Part shown: in pieces, positions 17,491 to 25,761 of the stretch
Layout: every line of letters starts with the position of its first letter
How positions within the stretch are numbered: position 1 is the stretch's first letter
Assembly: GCA_040765295.1 (NCBI GenBank)
Contig: JAXGSB010000001.1
Span: 248,001-312,000, forward strand
Length of the DNA stretch: 64,000 nucleotides
Direction: 5' to 3'
From: Scatomorpha sp040765295
GTDB lineage: Bacteria; Bacillota; Clostridia; Oscillospirales; Oscillospiraceae
Translations under genes and position numbers: made by a program
The notes under the pieces: generated by a model
The model's database searches: none
Seen by the model: the letters and a program-made list of their open reading frames with translations, nothing else
Told to the model about the DNA's origin: nothing

Positions 17491-18331
17491 CTTCTTCCTC
17501 TTCAAGCTTTAAGATTCGGCGTTTCATGAGAAAATTGTTTATATATCCGCCGAAAAAGAAGACCTTAAGGCAGTTGAAAAGCCAGAGAAGGCTTATTATC
17601 ACGGTGCCGAAAAAGCCGTAGGCGCCCCAACTCGGCGAGATGAGGAGATAAACGCTGAAAATCAGCGAGAGCACTGTCCAGCCCGCCGCCGAAACAAAGG
17701 CTCCTGCGAACTGGTGAACATAGCGTCCACGGCTTGCGGGGGCCCACTTGTAAAAGAAGGTAAAGGCGCAAAACAAAAAGAAAAAAGTGAACGGGAGCTT
17801 GAGCTTGCCCAGAAGTTTAACCGCTTTGCTTTCAAGAAGTTCTTGCGGCAGATAGGGGGTCACAAGTGCCGTTATTCTTCCCCAGTAGACTATAAAAACT
17901 AAAAGTAAAACAGCAGAGAAAAGGAGCAGGATAAAATAGAGCGCAGCCCTTAAAGAAAACATGAGGTTGGTATCTTTCCTGTCTGCCTCATAAACCGCGT
18001 CGAGTCCGCGAAGTATTGACTTGAAGACTGCAGAAAACAGAAAGAGCGCTAGCACAATCGAAACCACAAGTGCAATACCGCTGCCCACATATATACTGTT
18101 TATTATTCCGCTTATAATCTCAGCCATAGGTTCGGGAAAGTATTCCACTATAAACGACATGAGAAACTCGTCGGTTATAGGGGTATACCTGAGCAGAGCG
18201 GTGAGCAACATGAGAAGGGGAACAAGAGAAACAAATAAGTAGTAGGCAGACGCGGCGGAATAGGTTTGAATCTGTATCTTGCCGAGTCCGCTTGTAAAAT
18301 CTTTTATATAAGAAAAGAGTTTTTTCACCAT
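17483..18331 (-). CDS. YihY/BrkB family membrane protein
   Basis: 282 residues, six hydrophobic helices, and the family pattern AASAYYLFVSLVPLLMLLTALL near the N-terminus and W-G-A-Y-G-F-F-G in the last third. A basic/acidic cytoplasmic tail follows. YihY proteins are inner-membrane proteins of uncertain function, once mislabelled ribonuclease BN. Start ATG at 18331 behind AGGGAAAA; TTG at 18349 is less likely. First gene of the minus operon with ABC-F, DUF218 and HAD genes, all overlapping or spaced by 8 nt. Confidence 0.85.
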   Translation of the reverse strand: MVKKLFSYIKDFTSGLGKIQIQTYSAASAYYLFVSLVPLLMLLTALLRYTPITDEFLMSFIVEYFPEPMAEIISGIINSIYVGSGIALVVSIVLALFLFSAVFKSILRGLDAVYEADRKDTNLMFSLRAALYFILLLFSAVLLLVFIVYWGRITALVTPYLPQELLESKAVKLLGKLKLPFTFFFLFCAFTFFYKWAPASRGRYVHQFAGAFVSAAGWTVLSLIFSVYLLISPSWGAYGFFGTVIISLLWLFNCLKVFFFGGYINNFLMKRRILKLEEEEDV

Positions 18332-18494
18332 CTTTTTTCCCTGAATCAAACGTTATTTTTGTGGGCAATTATTTTCTCATATTTTAGCCCATAATTCAAG
18401 ATGTGGAGCGAAAGACCTTATAAAAGCCCGAAAAACACCGATTTTCATCTAAACCCGAAAGCCGAGAGCCGGGGCAGTCCCTCCTTGCAATTCG

Positions 18495-18523
18495 TTGAAT
18501 CTTGGGGCGATAAGTGCTATAAT
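18495..18523 (+). promoter_or_regulatory. Promoter of the transketolase operon
   Basis: TTGAAT, 17-nt spacer, TATAAT; predicted leader of about 40 nt before the GTG start. Confidence 0.7.
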
Positions 18524-18567
18524 CAAGCAACAGCTAATTGTTAATTTTTTTATCATAGGAGGTCGCT

Positions 18568-19401
18568 GTGAAACTTGAGCTTATAGCAGCAAAGTGCAGG
18601 CGGCAGATAGTTGAAATGGTCTATGAAGCGGAGTCGGGACACATCGGCGGCTCGCTCTCGGCCATGGACATACTGACGCTGCTCTATCACGAGATAATGA
18701 GAGTAAACCCCGAAAACCCCTGCGATGAGCAGAGAGACAGATTTGTTCTCTCGAAAGGGCATTGCACGCCCGCTCTCTATTCGGCGCTTGCGTCAAAAGG
18801 ATTTTTTCCCGAGGAAGATCTCAAGCTCTTCCGCAGTATAAAGGCGCACTATTCAGGTCACCCCGATATGCGCCATGTCAAGGGTGTCGATATGTCCACA
18901 GGCTCTTTGGGACAGGGCATCTCGGCGGCTGTGGGCATGGCTCTGGCCGGAAAGCTGGATAAAAAAGACTATAAGGTCTACTGCCTTATGGGTGACGGCG
19001 AGCTTCAGGAAGGTCAGGTTTGGGAGGCCTTCATGGCCGCTTCGAAGTATAAACTCGACAACCTCGTCGTCATAGTGGACTTAAACGGACTGCAGATAGA
19101 CGGCAAGACAGAGGATGTAATGCCTGTTTCTCCCGTCGATAAAAAGCTCAAAGCCTTCGGCTTTGAAGTCAGAAAAGCCGACGGACACAGCTTCGAAGAG
19201 CTGAGACAAGCCTTCACTGCGCCGAGAGCAGGCGACGGGCCGCTTGCAGTTGTGGCTCATACCGTAAAGGGCAAGGGAGTCTCATTCATGGAAAACAACG
19301 CCGGATGGCACGGCAAGGCTCCCAACGCCGAGCAGTATGAGGCGGCGATGAAGGAGCTTTTGGCAGAGGAAAAAAGGCTGGAGGGCAGAGAAAATGAGTG
19401 A
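18568..19401 (+). CDS. Transketolase, N-terminal (TPP-binding) subunit
   Basis: 277 residues corresponding to the N-terminal half of transketolase. Shows SGHIGGSLSAMDILTLLY, KGHCTPALYSAL, and the thiamine-diphosphate motif GDGELQEGQVWEA ending in N (VDLNGLQIDG). GTG start with AGGAGG at 18557-18562. It overlaps the C-terminal subunit gene by 8 nt, giving a split transketolase as in many anaerobes and archaea. Acts in the non-oxidative pentose phosphate pathway in the cytoplasm. First gene of a four-gene operon. Confidence 0.92.
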   Translation: MKLELIAAKCRRQIVEMVYEAESGHIGGSLSAMDILTLLYHEIMRVNPENPCDEQRDRFVLSKGHCTPALYSALASKGFFPEEDLKLFRSIKAHYSGHPDMRHVKGVDMSTGSLGQGISAAVGMALAGKLDKKDYKVYCLMGDGELQEGQVWEAFMAASKYKLDNLVVIVDLNGLQIDGKTEDVMPVSPVDKKLKAFGFEVRKADGHSFEELRQAFTAPRAGDGPLAVVAHTVKGKGVSFMENNAGWHGKAPNAEQYEAAMKELLAEEKRLEGRENE

Positions 19402-20344
19402 GAAGAAAGCAACGCGCGAAGCCTACGGAAAAACGTTGGCAGCGCTGGGCGCAAAATATCCCGAACTTGTAGTTTTAGATGCGGATCTCTCGGGCTCCAC
19501 AAAGTCCGGGGATTTTGCAAAACTCTATCCCGAGCGTTTTTACAATATGGGTATAGCCGAGTGCAATATGATAGGCACAGCGGCGGGACTTGCCGCAGCG
19601 GGCAAAAAGCCCTTTGCCTCATCTTTTGCCATGTTCACAAGCGGCAGAGCCTTTGAGCAGATACGAAACTCAGTGGCATATCCGAGACTTAATGTAAAGT
19701 GCATAGGCTCTCACGGCGGACTATCCGTCGGAGAAGACGGAGCCACCCACCAGTGCCTCGAGGATTTTGCCGTAATGAACTCGATAGCGAACATGATGGT
19801 GCTCTGCCCCTGCGATGCTTATGAGATGAGCTGCGCAATCGAGGCTCTCATAGACTACGACGGCCCGGCCTATGTAAGGCTCGGCAGAATGGCCGTCGAG
19901 AGCGTGACAGAAGAAGCCGAAGGCTACAGCTTCGAGCTTGGCAAGGGTGTGCAGCTTCGCGACGGAAAAGATCTCAGCTTTATAGCCTGCGGACTTATGG
20001 TGCAAGAGGCTCTCAAAGCCGCCGAAATACTTTCCAAAGAAGGAATATCGACCCGAGTTATCGACATGCATACGATAAAGCCCATAGACGGCGAGATAAT
20101 CAAAAAAGCGGCTTTTGAAACAGGCCTTATCATAACCGCCGAGGAGCACAATATCCACGGCGGACTCGGCTCTCAGGTGGCGTCATACGCTTCTGAAAAC
20201 TGCCCCGTAAGAGTGCTGCGCTGCGGCGTGCAGGACGAGTTCGGAAGGTCCGGCAAACCCCTCGAGGTTTTAGAGCACTTCGGGCTCACGGCCGAGGCGC
20301 TTGCCGAAAAAGCAAGATATGGGCTAAAACTAAAGGATAAGTAA
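19394..20344 (+). CDS. Transketolase, C-terminal (pyrimidine-binding) subunit
   Basis: 316 residues covering the pyrimidine-binding and C-terminal domains: VVLDADLSGSTKSGDFAKLYPERFYNMGIAE has the conserved glutamate that activates thiamine. SHGGLSVGEDGATHQ and the C-terminal ITAEEHNIHGGLGSQVA also fit. It works as a complex with the upstream subunit, to which it is translationally coupled by an 8-nt overlap. One nucleotide separates it from the glycerol-1-phosphate dehydrogenase gene. 1-deoxyxylulose-5-phosphate-synthase-like proteins share these folds but are single-chain. Confidence 0.92.
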   Translation: MSEKKATREAYGKTLAALGAKYPELVVLDADLSGSTKSGDFAKLYPERFYNMGIAECNMIGTAAGLAAAGKKPFASSFAMFTSGRAFEQIRNSVAYPRLNVKCIGSHGGLSVGEDGATHQCLEDFAVMNSIANMMVLCPCDAYEMSCAIEALIDYDGPAYVRLGRMAVESVTEEAEGYSFELGKGVQLRDGKDLSFIACGLMVQEALKAAEILSKEGISTRVIDMHTIKPIDGEIIKKAAFETGLIITAEEHNIHGGLGSQVASYASENCPVRVLRCGVQDEFGRSGKPLEVLEHFGLTAEALAEKARYGLKLKDK

Positions 20345-20345
20345 A

Positions 20346-21578
20346 ATGATTTTAGATTGCGAAAAATATACCCTGCCCTGCGACTGCGGCAGAGAGCATC
20401 CGCTCGAGACAAAGCTTGTTGTCTGCGAGAGCGGAGCGCTTAAAGACTTTGAGAAATATGCCGAGATGGCGGGTTTCAGCGGAAAAAGAGTCGTGCTTTA
20501 CGACACAAACACCTACAATCTGCCAACTGTCACACGCCCCGAGGCCGATAAGAATATCGTGCTCGAGGCAAAAGGCCTGCACTCTGAGAAAAATATGATA
20601 GAGTCTGTTGCCGAAGAGCTCGGAAACCCCGACTACATTGTCACCGTCGGCAGCGGCACTCTCATGGACTTTGCAAGATACCACGCCTTTAAGCTCGGCA
20701 TACCCTTTATTGCGGTGCCGACTCTAGCGTCTTCCGACGGTTTCACAGCCAACATCTGCTCCATAGTCATCGACGGACAGAAAAAATCGATACCCATGTC
20801 GGCGCCGAGGCTCGTGCTTGCCGATCTCGATGTAATTTCTGGGGCGCCCATGTGGCTCAACATAAGCGGTGTGCAGGATATTCTCTCGAAGCACATTTCA
20901 CTTGCCGATTGGAAAATGGCGACGCTGGTTTCGGGAGAGTATTTCTGCGACAGGGTCTACGGTGTGGCGCGCGAGGCCCTCGATATGATGAGCGGCGCGG
21001 CCGAGGCTTTGCGCCGCGGTGAAAAACCGGATTTCGAGTCCATGACAATGGCTCAGATGATTTCGGGTCTCAGCATGCAGATGATAAATCACTCGAGGGC
21101 GGCTTCGGGGGCCGAGCACCTTATTGCTCACCTTGTGGAGATGAAGCCCCCCCGCTTTGAAAATGCCGCGGGAATACACGGCGAATGTGTGGGTGTCGGA
21201 ACCTTGCTCTGCGCAAAGAAGTACCATGAGCTTGCCGAAAAAACTCCCAAGGCGCGTCCCTTCGAGCCGCTTAGCAAAGAGTGGATAGAAGAAAAGTTCG
21301 GCCCTCTTGCGGACAAAATAATGAGGGAAAACGAGAACGATGTGCTCTCAAGCTTCAGCCCGCAAAACATTGTAGATAATTGGGATAAAATAAGGGAGAT
21401 AATTGCCGAGATACCAAGCTATGAAGAACTTTATAAACTCTTTGAGGATATAGGCGCAAAGAGAAGTCTTTCCGACATAGGAATAGACGAGTCTTTGAGC
21501 GAAGAGATACTCCCGATATCGGCCGCCATTCGAAACAGGCTCACCTTGGCCCGCATGCTCAGAGTTTTGGAGGTATAG
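20346..21578 (+). CDS. sn-glycerol-1-phosphate dehydrogenase family protein (AraM/EgsA-like)
   Basis: 410 residues, iron-containing-alcohol-dehydrogenase fold. VGSGTLMDFARYHA is the nucleotide-binding segment and PTLASSDGFTA the conserved downstream motif. Metal ligands are expected from GVQDILSK (D), EHLIAHLVE (H) and GIHGECVGVG (H). The family reduces dihydroxyacetone phosphate to glycerol-1-phosphate, the archaeal-type stereoisomer, used in bacteria for unusual glycerolipids (Bacillus AraM). Here it sits 1 nt after a split transketolase and abuts LOG, hinting at a sugar-phosphate role. ATG start directly after the previous stop. Confidence 0.87.
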   Translation: MILDCEKYTLPCDCGREHPLETKLVVCESGALKDFEKYAEMAGFSGKRVVLYDTNTYNLPTVTRPEADKNIVLEAKGLHSEKNMIESVAEELGNPDYIVTVGSGTLMDFARYHAFKLGIPFIAVPTLASSDGFTANICSIVIDGQKKSIPMSAPRLVLADLDVISGAPMWLNISGVQDILSKHISLADWKMATLVSGEYFCDRVYGVAREALDMMSGAAEALRRGEKPDFESMTMAQMISGLSMQMINHSRAASGAEHLIAHLVEMKPPRFENAAGIHGECVGVGTLLCAKKYHELAEKTPKARPFEPLSKEWIEEKFGPLADKIMRENENDVLSSFSPQNIVDNWDKIREIIAEIPSYEELYKLFEDIGAKRSLSDIGIDESLSEEILPISAAIRNRLTLARMLRVLEV

Positions 21579-22172
21579 ATGAAAATTTGCGTTTTTGCCG
21601 CTTCGAGCGATAAGCTGAAGGAAGTCTTTTATGAAGAGGCCTTCGAATTTGGAAAAAAGATGACGCAAAGGGGACACACATTGATATATGGCGGCGGAGC
21701 CACGGGACTTATGGGTGCCTGCGCAAAGGGCGTCAAGGCGGGCGGCGGCAGAGTTATAGGAATATCTCCCGGATTTTTCGATTTGCCGGGCATACTTCTC
21801 GAGGAAGCCGACGAAATGATACTCACCGAAACCATGGCCGAGAGAAAATGCAAGATGAGGGAACTCTCCGAAGCCTTTATTACGCTTCCCGGCGGCATAG
21901 GCAGCTTCGAGGAATTTTTCGAAACGCTCACGCTCAAGCAGGTGGGGGATGTGGAAGGCGCCATTGCGGTGCTCAATACCGAGGGCTGCTATGACAAGCT
22001 TGTCGAAATGATTGATAAATCGGTTGCCGAAGGCTTCACTCCGATTGAGACTCTCGATATGTTTGCCGTCTTCAGCGACATGGACAAACTTCTCGACTAT
22101 GTCGAGGAATACAAACCCGAGCGCAAAGAGCTGTGGCGGGAAAAAATGGTAAGGCAAAAATATTTAAAATAA
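21579..22172 (+). CDS. LOG family protein (nucleotide 5'-monophosphate phosphoribohydrolase)
   Basis: 197 residues. YGGGATGLMGACAKG, then ETMAERKCKM and the signature LPGGIGSFEEFFE (PGGxGTxxE type, with S for T). These are the nucleotide-binding residues of LOG/TIGR00730 proteins, which release ribose-5-phosphate from AMP-like nucleotides or cytokinin nucleotides and are often mislabelled lysine decarboxylases. The start codon follows the upstream stop with no gap. Ribose-5-phosphate would feed the transketolase encoded in the same operon. Ends before a good terminator. Confidence 0.88.
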   Translation: MKICVFAASSDKLKEVFYEEAFEFGKKMTQRGHTLIYGGGATGLMGACAKGVKAGGGRVIGISPGFFDLPGILLEEADEMILTETMAERKCKMRELSEAFITLPGGIGSFEEFFETLTLKQVGDVEGAIAVLNTEGCYDKLVEMIDKSVAEGFTPIETLDMFAVFSDMDKLLDYVEEYKPERKELWREKMVRQKYLK

Positions 22173-22180
22173 AACTCATG

Positions 22181-22210
22181 CCCGCACAAAACTGTTTGTG
22201 CGGGTATTTT
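22181..22210 (+). terminator. Terminator of the transketolase operon
   Basis: Perfect 10-bp stem CCCGCACAAA / TTTGTGCGGG, 4-nt loop, then TATTTTT. Confidence 0.92.
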
Positions 22211-22330
22211 TCTGCCTAGGCTCGGAATGTTTTAAATTTGCCTTATCTGCCGAAATTGTCTGTTCTCCCTAAGGCTGAGATTAGGCCGGAACTGCCTGTT
22301 TGCAGAGACCTCAATTTACCGCCTCTCGTA

Positions 22331-22359
22331 TTGCATTTTTCCGCTTCTGCAATTATAAT
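22331..22359 (+). promoter_or_regulatory. Promoter placed directly at the sortase start codon
   Basis: TTGCAT, 17-nt spacer, TATAAT (22354-22359). The sortase ATG is at 22369, so the expected transcript start is within a few bases of it. Confidence 0.65.
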
Positions 22360-22368
22360 ATTGTAGCT

Positions 22369-23184
22369 ATGAAAAACAAAAAAACTAAGAACAACATACT
22401 GTTTACGGCTCTAACCGCCATTTTTGCGCTGATTTTTGTTTTCTCGCTCTTCAAGCTCACAAGTCTTTTGCTCCAATACAAGAGAGAAAAAGCGGTAAAT
22501 CAGCAACTCGTGGAGCTCTTGCGTCCTGATGATATTGCTTCGTCTGCAGGCGGAGAGTCGCAGACGGCCGAGGGAGAGCCGCAGATGCTCGAGCGCTATA
22601 AAGCTCTCTACGAAACAAACGGGGAAATGATAGGTTGGATAGAGATTCCCGGCACTCAGGCAAACGGTCCCGTGGTACAGTCGCCGCCGGAAAACAGGGA
22701 GAAGTATCTCCGGCTCGATTTTTTCGGCAAAAGCTCTAACTCGGGCACCTTCTTTTTAGACTCCAACTGTGATTTGGAAAACTCCGATAACCTTATAATA
22801 CACGGCCACCGTATGAATAACGGAACGATGTTCGGAGAACTGAACAAGTACAGGGACGAGGCGTTCTGGCGCGAGCATCCGACATTCAGCTTCGATACGC
22901 TTTATAAAAAGCAGACATGGGAAGTGGTGGCAGCCTGCAATATGAAGCTGCCTATGATCAATATCGACAAGTCGCCCGAGGAGCAGGAATATAACTATAC
23001 AGTCTTTGTAAACGCCGCAAATGAGGACGAGTACAAGGCCTATGTAAACTTTGTCCGTGAGCACATGATTTTTGAAACGGGCATAATTCCTCAATACGGA
23101 GAAGACAGGCTCATAACGCTCTCTACCTGCAAAAAAGGCGATTACAGCAGCAGGTTCATTGTGGTGGCGCGGCTGCTTAAATAA
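22369..23184 (+). CDS. srtB: Class B sortase
   Basis: 271 residues. Cytoplasmic KNKKTKNN, a signal anchor (about 11-34), then the sortase barrel. Catalytic residues are H147 (in HGHRMNNGTMFGEL), C254 (LSTC) and R262. The long insert before the Cys strand is typical of class B. It attaches surface proteins to peptidoglycan from outside the membrane. The frame runs further upstream, but ATG 22369 keeps the signal anchor at the N-terminus. No Shine-Dalgarno is visible and the promoter -10 box is 10 nt upstream, so the mRNA may be leaderless. A fitting SPKTG substrate is encoded at 50521. The folate/thymidylate genes follow. Confidence 0.88.
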   Translation: MKNKKTKNNILFTALTAIFALIFVFSLFKLTSLLLQYKREKAVNQQLVELLRPDDIASSAGGESQTAEGEPQMLERYKALYETNGEMIGWIEIPGTQANGPVVQSPPENREKYLRLDFFGKSSNSGTFFLDSNCDLENSDNLIIHGHRMNNGTMFGELNKYRDEAFWREHPTFSFDTLYKKQTWEVVAACNMKLPMINIDKSPEEQEYNYTVFVNAANEDEYKAYVNFVREHMIFETGIIPQYGEDRLITLSTCKKGDYSSRFIVVARLLK

Positions 23185-23205
23185 ACAAAATATAAGGAGG
23201 AAGAT

Positions 23206-24036
23206 ATGAGCAAAGCCGATATAATTTTCAGAGAAAACTGTCTCGATATTTTAAACAACGGAGTTTCCGATGTGGGACAAAATGTAAGACCCAAGTGGCC
23301 CGACGGCCGGAGCGCCCACACTATAAAAAAATTCGGTATAGTAAATCGCTACAATCTTAAAGAGGAGTTTCCCATCCTCACCATCCGCCGAAGCTATCTT
23401 AAGTCCGCCATAGACGAGCTTCTTTGGATATGGCAGAAAAAGTCCAACAACATAAAGGACTTAAACAGCCGTGTATGGGACGAGTGGGCGGACGAGAACG
23501 GCTCAATAGGCAAGGCCTACGGCTATCAGCTTGGAGTTAAGCACCATTATCCCGAGGGCGAGTTCGACCAGGTCGACAGGGCGCTCTTTGATTTAAAGAA
23601 CAACCCCGCATCCAGAAGAATAATGACAAACCTCTATAACTTTGCCGACCTCAGCGAGATGGCGCTCTACCCTTGTGCCTACTCCATGACTTTCAATGTG
23701 AGCGGCAACACCCTAAACGGCATACTCAACCAGCGCAGCCAGGACATGCTGGCGGCAAACAACTGGAATGTCTGCCAATACTCGGCGCTTCTAATAATGA
23801 TGGCGCAGGTGTCGAATCTCGAAGCCGGCGAACTCGTACATGTGATAGCCGATGCCCACATCTACGACAGACACATCGATATAGTAAAAGAGATAATAAA
23901 AAACGAGCCCTATGATGCGCCTAAGCTCATAGTTGATAAAACTGTGAAAAACTTTTACGATTTCACGCCAAACAGCTTCAAGCTCGAAGATTATAAATAT
24001 CATCCCTTTGATGTGAAGATTCCCATAGCGGTTTAA
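23206..24036 (+). CDS. thyA: Thymidylate synthase ThyA
   Basis: 276 residues. Overall ThyA layout: VRPKWPDGRSAHTIKKFG, ELLWIWQKKSNNIKDL, RRIM, a catalytic cysteine C157 in LYPCAYSMTF, NQRSQDMLAANNWN and HIYDRHID. It converts dUMP to dTMP using methylene-tetrahydrofolate. The usual histidine after the catalytic Cys (PCH) is alanine here, and the dUMP-binding D-x-x-L-G-x-P-F-N segment is altered. AAGGAGGAAG precedes the ATG by 6 nt. Paired with folA 3 nt downstream, which regenerates the folate it oxidises. Confidence 0.9.
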   Translation: MSKADIIFRENCLDILNNGVSDVGQNVRPKWPDGRSAHTIKKFGIVNRYNLKEEFPILTIRRSYLKSAIDELLWIWQKKSNNIKDLNSRVWDEWADENGSIGKAYGYQLGVKHHYPEGEFDQVDRALFDLKNNPASRRIMTNLYNFADLSEMALYPCAYSMTFNVSGNTLNGILNQRSQDMLAANNWNVCQYSALLIMMAQVSNLEAGELVHVIADAHIYDRHIDIVKEIIKNEPYDAPKLIVDKTVKNFYDFTPNSFKLEDYKYHPFDVKIPIAV

Positions 24037-24039
24037 GAT

Positions 24040-24525
24040 ATGCAGGCGATACTTGCGGTTTATTCCGATTGGGGCATAGGGCGTGACGGCACTCAGCCCG
24101 AGGTCATACCCGAAGACAGAGTGCGCTTTCAAAAGCTCACTCGCGGAAGCTGTGTAATCTACGGGCGCAAAACCATGCTGGATTTTCCGGGAAAAAGTCC
24201 GCTTAGGGGCAGAGAAAATATAATTATATCCTCCACGCTAAAATCCGTGGAGGGCGCTATGGTTGCGGCTTCGAAGGAGGAGGCCTTAAGACTTTCAGAG
24301 CAATTTGAAACTGTCTTTGTAATAGGGGGAGCCTCGGTTTACAAGCTCTTTATGGAAGACCTGAGTAAGATCTATATAACCAAAGTCTTCTCAGAGCCCC
24401 TTTCCGATGTCTTTTTTCCAAACCTGGATGAGGATGAGGCGTGGCGGATTACAGAACAGAGCGATGTGCTCTTATCGGAGAACGGCCTGAAATATCAATA
24501 TCTCACATATGAGAAAAAGGCTTAA
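24040..24525 (+). CDS. folA: Dihydrofolate reductase
   Basis: 161 residues. MQAILAVYSDWGIGRDG at the N-terminus, then VIYGRKTMLDFPG and FVIGGASVYKLFM; these are the NADPH- and folate-binding segments of DHFR. It reduces dihydrofolate produced by ThyA, whose gene ends 3 nt upstream. The length is normal. Its last codons contain the RBS region of the downstream msrAB gene (AAAGGAG at 24524-24530), so the genes are tightly packed. Confidence 0.92.
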   Translation: MQAILAVYSDWGIGRDGTQPEVIPEDRVRFQKLTRGSCVIYGRKTMLDFPGKSPLRGRENIIISSTLKSVEGAMVAASKEEALRLSEQFETVFVIGGASVYKLFMEDLSKIYITKVFSEPLSDVFFPNLDEDEAWRITEQSDVLLSENGLKYQYLTYEKKA

Positions 24526-24538
24526 AGGAGCAAAAATA

Positions 24539-25498
24539 ATGGCAAACATTAAGAACATATATCTTGCGGGCGGCTGCTTTTGGGGCGTTGAATACTTCTT
24601 CGGCTGGCTTAAGGGCGTTCTCGAAACCGAAGTCGGCTATGCCAACGGCGACTGCGAGGAAAACGCCAATTATCGCACTGTCCTCACGGGTCAGACGGGC
24701 TTTAGGGAGTGTGCAAAAATCACCTTCGATATGGATGAGGTCAGCCTCGATACCCTGCTTCACACATTTTTCTTCATCATAGATACCGAGAGCGAAAACA
24801 GGCAGGGCCCCGATGTGGGCAGCCAGTATCAGTCGGGCATCTATTATGACGACTTGGAACTCAAAGATGAGATCGAGAGAATTGCAGCTGTCGAGAAAAA
24901 GCGAACGCCGGGTTTCGCCGTCGAGATTACCCCGCTCAAAAACTACTTCAAGGCTGAGAAAGAGCACCAGAAATATCTAATAAAAAACCCGAGAGGCTAT
25001 TGCCATATATCTCCCCTGTTGCTGGACTTCTTCACGGACATGAAAATAGACCCCAAGAACTATAAGCTTCCCACTGACGCCGAAATAAAAGAGAAGCTCA
25101 CGCCCCTGCAATACGAGGTCACGCAAAACGCCGGCACGGAGCCGCCCTTTCAAAATGAGTACTTCGACAAATTTGAAGAGGGAATATATGTCGATATAGT
25201 CACGGGAGAGCCGCTCTTTTCCTCAAAGGATAAATACAAGTCATCCTGCGGCTGGCCCGCTTTCAAAAAGCCGATAGAGCTTCCCTCTATCTTTGAAAAG
25301 CCCGACAACAGCATGGGACTGCGCAGAACAGAAGTGGTGAGCCGCACAGGCAGCACCCATCTCGGCCACCTGTTCACGGGAGACCCCGAGTCACCGAACG
25401 GCCTGAGATACTGCATAAACTCGGCATCCCTTCGCTTCATACCCAAAGACGAAATGGAAAAAGAGGGCTACGGTTTCCTCCTCCACCTCTTCGGATAA
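24539..25498 (+). CDS. msrAB: Bifunctional methionine sulfoxide reductase MsrA-MsrB
   Basis: 319 residues. MsrA domain first: GCFWG at 12-16 with catalytic C13, then the conserved GPDVGSQYQSGIYY. MsrB domain follows from about 190: SSCGWPAFKKP, RTEVVSRTGSTHLGHLF and the catalytic cysteine in RYCINSASLRF. It reduces S- and R-methionine sulfoxide using thioredoxin. No signal peptide, so cytoplasmic. The first CxxC zinc pair usual in MsrB is absent, as in many fused forms. Start ATG 24539, RBS AAAGGAG; a start at 24509 would overlap folA without an RBS. Confidence 0.92.
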   Translation: MANIKNIYLAGGCFWGVEYFFGWLKGVLETEVGYANGDCEENANYRTVLTGQTGFRECAKITFDMDEVSLDTLLHTFFFIIDTESENRQGPDVGSQYQSGIYYDDLELKDEIERIAAVEKKRTPGFAVEITPLKNYFKAEKEHQKYLIKNPRGYCHISPLLLDFFTDMKIDPKNYKLPTDAEIKEKLTPLQYEVTQNAGTEPPFQNEYFDKFEEGIYVDIVTGEPLFSSKDKYKSSCGWPAFKKPIELPSIFEKPDNSMGLRRTEVVSRTGSTHLGHLFTGDPESPNGLRYCINSASLRFIPKDEMEKEGYGFLLHLFG

Positions 25499-25520
25499 GA
25501 CGAAAAATTTAAACTAATTT

Positions 25521-25559
25521 AAAGCTTGCGTGTCGATTAACGGTACGCAAGCTTTTTAT
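25521..25559 (+). terminator. Terminator after msrAB
   Basis: 11-bp perfect stem AAAGCTTGCGT / ACGCAAGCTTT with a 13-nt loop, ending in a T-run. Confidence 0.85.
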
Positions 25560-25574
25560 ATGATGAAGATAAAG

Positions 25575-25606
25575 AAAGAGGCCTTGACCTAAGTCAAAGC
25601 TTCTTT
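25575..25606 (+). promoter_or_regulatory. Hairpin of unknown role upstream of the MATE gene
   Basis: TTGAC-CTAA-GTCAA inner stem extended, past one mismatch, by AAAGAGGC pairing with GCTTCTTT. No T-run follows. It lies ~100 nt before the likely MATE promoter, so it is not in that mRNA leader. Confidence 0.4.
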
Positions 25607-25705
25607 GCTCTCCGGATCTGCTTGCGCTCGAAGGTGTTTTTTCCCTGCTCCAAGCTGCATAGACCTCATATATAGACATATCAAGAACTTCATTTTATTT
25701 AGAAT

Positions 25706-25733
25706 TTTACAATAAAAAAATTTATGATAAAAT
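25706..25733 (+). promoter_or_regulatory. Probable promoter of the MATE operon
   Basis: TTTACA, 16-nt spacer, TAAAAT, giving a short leader of about 20 nt before the TTG start. Confidence 0.45.
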
Positions 25734-25761
25734 ACTCTAATCGGAAAGGGATGGTCTTTAC

